Source: Phyllostachys edulis (lineage: Eukaryota > Streptophyta > Magnoliopsida > Poales > Poaceae). From it: 64,000 bases of DNA. The stretch's first letter is position 1; every line of letters starts with the position of its first letter. The stretch is taken from contig CM070548.1 in the NCBI GenBank assembly GCA_036346405.1, positions 73,317,739 to 73,381,738 on the forward strand. The letters run 5' to 3'. Shown here piece after piece: positions 59,536-64,000 of this stretch. Below the pieces are notes generated by a model that saw only the letters and a program-made list of their open reading frames with translations, was not told the origin of the DNA and did no database searches. The position numbers were made by a program, and so were the translations under genes.

Positions 59536-61505
59536 GGGGAGTTTTTCCTAATTTTTTTTGAAAAAGTATTAATGAAAAACGTTTTAGTCTTTGTTTAAAA
59601 TGGGTAAACTCTTATATGGGAAAACTAATTTGCATTTTGTCCAAAATGGTTACGGATCTTGTGAATGCATGTTTTTAATTCTCATTTGCTTCATTTGGTA
59701 TTCTTGGAGTGACATTGTTAATGATATGCAAGTTTAGCTTTTTAAAGAGCCTCTTTGGTCAAAAGTCAAAAATTTGCTTAAAAGGCTCAAATTTGTGAAA
59801 AACTTGACAATAGTACTTAAATATGTATTTTAAATGCTTTCAAATGCTTTTGAAGTAAAAATTCCTATTTTAGAAAACAAATAGCAAATTTGACCTCAAA
59901 ATGATCTTATATGATCTTGATTTTGAATTAAACGTCATATTTTCCTAAATAAAAATCTATTGAGTTTTTGAAAAAGTTGTCAATACCAAACTCGTAGGTT
60001 TGGTCATTTCAAACTTTTGTCTAGTTCAAAGTTTTTACAAAAGACCAACCGTTGAAAAGTTATATTGATTTGAAGTTCGCCGAAAAACTAGTGTTAACCC
60101 GAAATAACATATTCTTGTATATAGTGAGTTTCACTATTTGAGCCGGATTTCTTTGTGTATCTTGGCTTGAAATAGTATTTCTAACTCATACAAAGCCATA
60201 AAAGCGAAAATCTCCAAGAAATTCAAATTGGATTGCATTTTGAGCCCTTAATGCAAAATCATTCTCTCTATTTGCCATATCTTTTGAAAGAAAGTTCATT
60301 TTTCAAAAATTCTTTTTGGAAATATTTTTAAATAGTCCAAAGTTCAAATCTGGATATTTTCAAAGAATTTGGACCTCGTTTGAAAAGGTTTTACCTTTCT
60401 CCTCTCGTTAAGCAAAATCATGCCTTCAATGCAAAATTTGACATATCTTTTAAATGGAGACTCCTTTTTCAAAACTTCTTGTTGGAAAAGTTTCATAGGA
60501 GTCTAAAGTTAATTTCTGCAGAATTTCAAATCTTTTCGACTTGATTTGAAAAAGTTTTGACTTTTTCTCTCTTTGTCCAAATGCTGAAATTTCAGAATTT
60601 TGCATTGTTTTGAGCTGATTTGAGATTTTTATATCTCCAAATTGGTTCATAATTTGAGGAAGCTATAATGATGACTTTTTGTCCTCTATAGTTGATATTA
60701 TATGCTAAATTTTCTCAGATTTATTGGGACTATTTTAGAATATTTTTCAGCTATCTTTCGAAGCTCAAATGAAATGTCAAAATCTGAAAAACCTGAAATT
60801 TTCAATTTTTTTTCTGAAACTTTGCGATTTTCACATCTTCAAAATGGTTGATATTTGGTTGAGCCTCCCAAAATAAAAAGTGTGTGTATTTATAAGGACT
60901 AGCTCTATGATTTATGTCAAATTTTTCGGAGCTTGTTTGCATACCGTTTTCAAATGTTCTAAGAAAGTTGTGAGCTCAACATGATTTCAATTTGTGAATT
61001 TGTGAAAATGAGCATGGTATCTTCATGAAAAATGTTTGTTAGAAAGATTTCAAGGATGATTTTATTTGAATGTGTTCCAAATATCATTTCGTATAGTTAA
61101 ACTCCAATATAACTCATTTCAAGTGTTTTACTCTTTTCAGCCATAAAATAGGAGTTTGTGGAAATGTTTTGCGATCTCAAAAGGGGGAGAATGCTATATG
61201 CTCAAAATAAAATGAGTTCAATTGCCAAGCTCTTTCTTTTGCAACATCTTTATTGGCTTGAATTTGTTTTGGATTTTTTGGTGTTTAATGCCAAAAGGGG
61301 GAGAATATTTATATGATCAATGCGACATATTTAGATTCTCTCTTGTATTTTCACCTTTTCACGCATGTCATTCTCATATGCATAATGCTTGAAGTTTTAA
61401 ATTGCTTAGTGACATGCATGGATATAGTTAAATAGCTTAAATTCCTATCTTGTGATGATTTATATCCAAATATTGTTATTGATCAAGGATTTGTCATCAA
61501 TCACC

Positions 61506-61518
61506 AAAAACGGGGAGA
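61506..61518 (+). promoter_or_regulatory. Polypurine tract of the Sirevirus
   Basis: AAAAACGGGGAGA directly before the 3' LTR; plus-strand primer. Confidence 0.8.
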
Positions 61519-61519
61519 T

Positions 61520-63047
61520 TGAAGAATCTAGACCCGCCATTATGTGTTAATAGAGTTTTGGTTATTAATGACAAATCTATTTTTGAGACTAACACTCTTA
61601 TTGATATATCTATTGTTTAGTCTCAGCTTGGATATAAAAGGAAAAATCCAAACAGGTATGCATTCATTTTGATAAATCTAATTGTGAGACTAACATGTTT
61701 ATTGATATACCTATTGCTTAGTCTCAAATTGGATATAAAGGTGAAAATCAAAGAGGTATGCATTCTACATTATATTTCTATATATTGTTGCATTCCTCGG
61801 ATCCAAAATATAGGATGAATTCCACCAAAAGTCTAACTTGAATATGTGCATATGTTCTTATTACACATTTGTGTAGGAGCTCAATCTATATTTTGTGGTT
61901 TCATTGGTATTGATCCATATTCCCGTTTCCACATATATTAAGGATCTTTACTTTGAAACATATCCTTGAGTATATATAACTTGTGTAGTTAATATATTCA
62001 TATGAATATATGAGACTTGTGTAGCTCATACATACTCATATATCCTTTGAGTATATACAACTTGTGTAGTTCATATATACTCATACCAATCTACATTTAA
62101 TTATTTGTAATTGAAGTGGTTGTCATCAATTACCAAAGAGGGAAAGATTGTGGTATCTTGTCCCACCATTATGAGTTAATAGTATGTTGTGGTAATTAAT
62201 AACAATCACGTTGTGGAACTAACATTTTCCATGAGTTGGATAAATAGGTTGTGTTCCATGAGGATGGAGACTTTAGATGACATCATGAGTTGATTGTCAT
62301 CAAGTCAAGACTCGGGATAAAGGAAATCATCATGTGTTGATGATGTTCAAGTCAGAATACCGAAGTGAAGAAAAACATCATGTGTTGATGATATTGAAGA
62401 GCTTGGAGTAAAGGATGCATCATGTGTTGATGTGTATCAAGTTTAAGAAGAGGAGATGATCATGAGTTGATCATCAAGTCAAAAGAAGGCCCATCATGTG
62501 TTGATGGAAGTCAAGTAAAGGGTGCATCATGTGTTGATGCATATCAAGACTCGGGATGGAGGATGTCATCATGTGTTGATGAGCGTCAAGTCAAGATCCG
62601 GAAGCGAAGCTTCATCATGTGTTGATGAAGGTCAAGTGAAGAACTCATCATGTGTTGATGAGCATTCAAGTCAAGAACCCGGACTTGAAGTGAGGATGTG
62701 CGTCATCAAGCTTCAAGTGGTTGCTCAAGGCAAAGGTATGACTAGCTAGGGCTAAGGATTGTTCCTAGTCTTTTACCGGTGTCGGTATTTGGTTGGGAGA
62801 CCGGATTGCTAGTATAGGTTTGCCGTACTATTAAGAGGGGTCTTGTCTAGTAGCTTGAGTCTCATCATGTGTTGATTGCTCAATCTTGCTTGCTTTAGCT
62901 CTCTGTGGCATGATGCTATTATTTGCGAATGTGTTTTGCAAATAGCCGAGGCTCATGCATTTAATCCTTGTAGCATGTGACTATACTTTGCAGATGTGTT
63001 TTGCAAATGGTTGAAGTCCATGTACCTACTCCTTGTGGCATGACCTC
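61520..63047 (+). repeat. 3' LTR of the Sirevirus, truncated
   Basis: Matches the first half of the 5' LTR, including the hairpin array (62266-62875). It has a short deletion near 61875 that removes TGCACACATTTAGGGG. Similarity fades after 63008 and ends near 63047, so the promoter, leader and LTR end are missing. Confidence 0.88.
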
Positions 63048-63412
63048 CATTGTAAAACATGTACAACCACAAGTATGTAAAGTACAACTTGACTTAGTAA
63101 ATTTGTTAAACTTCGAATGTCATCTCGCTGGAGGGGTAACGAGATAGTGCAAGCACTGGATACGTCCGGCTTGAAAGGGACACTGATGCAAGGTGAAGTT
63201 GCTAGTCGCGCTAGACGTTGTGAGTAATCCAGCTACGCTAGTCGCTAAGGTGAACATCCCGCACAACTTATGGGTGCAACCCATATGGGTGAGATAACAG
63301 GAGGGGCGAGATATTTTGAAAGGTTACTGTGATGGTCTCTCAACCACATGCCTAAGGAATCATGCGGGGCAATGAGTTGATTATCTCTTGTGGGTACAGT
63401 GTTGTAACGTCC
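63048..63412 (+). repeat. Dispersed LTR-type repeat, inverted relative to 18076-18440
   Basis: Diverged reverse-complement partner of 18076-18440. It probably continues the older repeat that the Sirevirus entered (50591-51241, 52563-52733), with about 0.9 kb lost. Confidence 0.75.
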
Positions 63413-64000
63413 CAGTTTTTCTGAGCTTTTCGAGTTTTCAAAAAAAAAATTAACCATATGATTTTGTTGAAGTTCTAAAAGCTTAACTTGAGATTTTGGA
63501 ATTGAAAGTGTTTAAAATGACTAAATCAAACTTCAATTAATTCAAGTCTGGTTTGTTTTGCAGTTGCTGGAGTTCTCGGGCGTTCATCGTTCCCTTTCTC
63601 TGTTCGTCCCGTTCCTTCCTTCTCGTTTGGACCTCCTCCTCAGTCTAGACTTCCTTCTCGTTTGGACCTTCCCCCTCAGTCCCGTTCCCTCCCTTTCGTT
63701 TGGACCTCCCCCCCTCTGCCCAGACCTCCTGGGTGGTCCTGGGAGACCTCCTCTTTGGTCACGACCTCCTCCTTGATCACGACATCCTCTTTGGTCACGA
63801 CCACCTTTGTTTGACCACCCTCTCGAGTTTTGACCGGCCCCACCTATCAGCCCTGCTCACCTTCTTCTTCCTCCCGTCGCGTCGCTGCTGACGCAAAGGC
63901 TCTTGCGTATTGAATGTTTGTTTCTGCGATGCCGTTGCCCCTCTTATCTCCTCCCCTACCTGCCACCATCTTCTCCTTCACCTACTCTTGAACTCGTTTG
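63413..64000 (+). other. Possible start of another LTR element
   Basis: Homology to the 18-kb repeat stops at about 63412. TGTAACGTCCCAG at 63415 resembles the start of long grass gypsy LTRs. The following 350 bp are pyrimidine-rich with GGACCTCC/CACGACCTCC repeats. It runs off the window. Confidence 0.4.

Larger units (their letters stand above)
57152..61505 (+). other. Pol-less internal noncoding region of the Sirevirus
   Basis: A/T-rich, with no ORF over about 100 residues showing a domain. It contains AAGGGGGAGTGC (57420) and AAAAGGGGGAGAAT blocks (61177 and 61294), two palindrome types (58210-58510), a PBS-like repeat array (58671-59156) and TGTGT-loop hairpins (59366-59535). The whole protease-to-RNase H segment is missing. 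Confidence 0.75.
52734..63047 (+). mobile_element. Nonautonomous, gag-only Sirevirus-type Copia element
   Basis: The layout is a 5' LTR 52734-55564, PBS 55567-55578, gag 55622-57151, about 4.4 kb without pol, a polypurine tract 61506-61518, and a truncated 3' LTR 61520 to about 63047. Sirevirus signs are the LTR end CACCCCCCCTCTAGTCGG, three CCHC knuckles in gag, AGGGGGAG blocks after gag, and palindrome arrays by the TATA box. Protease, integrase, reverse transcriptase and RNase H are all absent. The LTRs are about 95% alike where they overlap, so the element is fairly young. Confidence 0.88.

Overview
This is nuclear DNA from a grass (Poaceae), most likely a rice-type genome. The evidence is spliced plant genes, an Angela/BARE/RIRE1-type solo LTR, Sirevirus-type Copia elements, and grass-type MITEs, MULEs, hAT elements and Helitrons. 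No prokaryotic features, CRISPR arrays, rRNAs or tRNAs were seen. The species cannot be fixed by eye.

Two host loci are recognisable. (1) On the minus strand, 13008 to 1133, there is a ten-exon gene for a 1665-residue protein with four MATH (TRAF-like) domains and a C-terminal coiled coil. All ten exons join in frame. A 3.0-kb deleted Copia element sits in intron 1, and a Mutator-like element (MULE) begins only about 140 bp upstream of the start codon. (2) On the plus strand, 35440 to 37293, there is a five-exon TRAPPC2/sedlin-like locus with a U12-type AT-AC intron. It has lost its ATG and carries a one-base frameshift, so it is probably a pseudogene.

The rest is layered mobile DNA. 13.1-16.8 kb: MULE with a broken transposase. 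17.1-20.0 kb: long LTR-like sequence (minus). 20.0-22.7 kb: Helitron helicase remnant. 23.0-30.4 kb: Sirevirus-type Copia pieces (minus) in a tandem LTR-internal-LTR-internal layout with one PBS deleted. 30.4-32.1 kb: purine-rich multi-scale repeats. 33.9-35.2 kb: two MITEs around the TRAPPC2 5' region. 37,876-43,842: a Helitron with both termini visible, carrying fragments of TATA-binding protein, NADPH-cytochrome P450 reductase, a PB1-domain protein and a coiled-coil protein. 44.7-47.1 kb: a hAT element nested inside a relative. 49.5-50.6 kb: a fragment of a CHX-type cation/H+ antiporter. 51,242-52,562: a solo LTR with perfect 5-bp target duplications. 52,734 to about 63,047: a gag-only Sirevirus with a complete 5' LTR and a truncated 3' LTR.

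The most unusual signal is in that last element. Its LTRs and internal region carry dozens of short inverted repeats whose stems differ but whose five-base loop is almost always TGTGT (or TGAGT, TTCGT, TGTAT). The stems show compensatory changes. The internal region also holds an array of copies of the element's own LTR-end/primer-binding-site junction. Together these look like a structured-RNA or protein-binding system in a non-autonomous retroelement.
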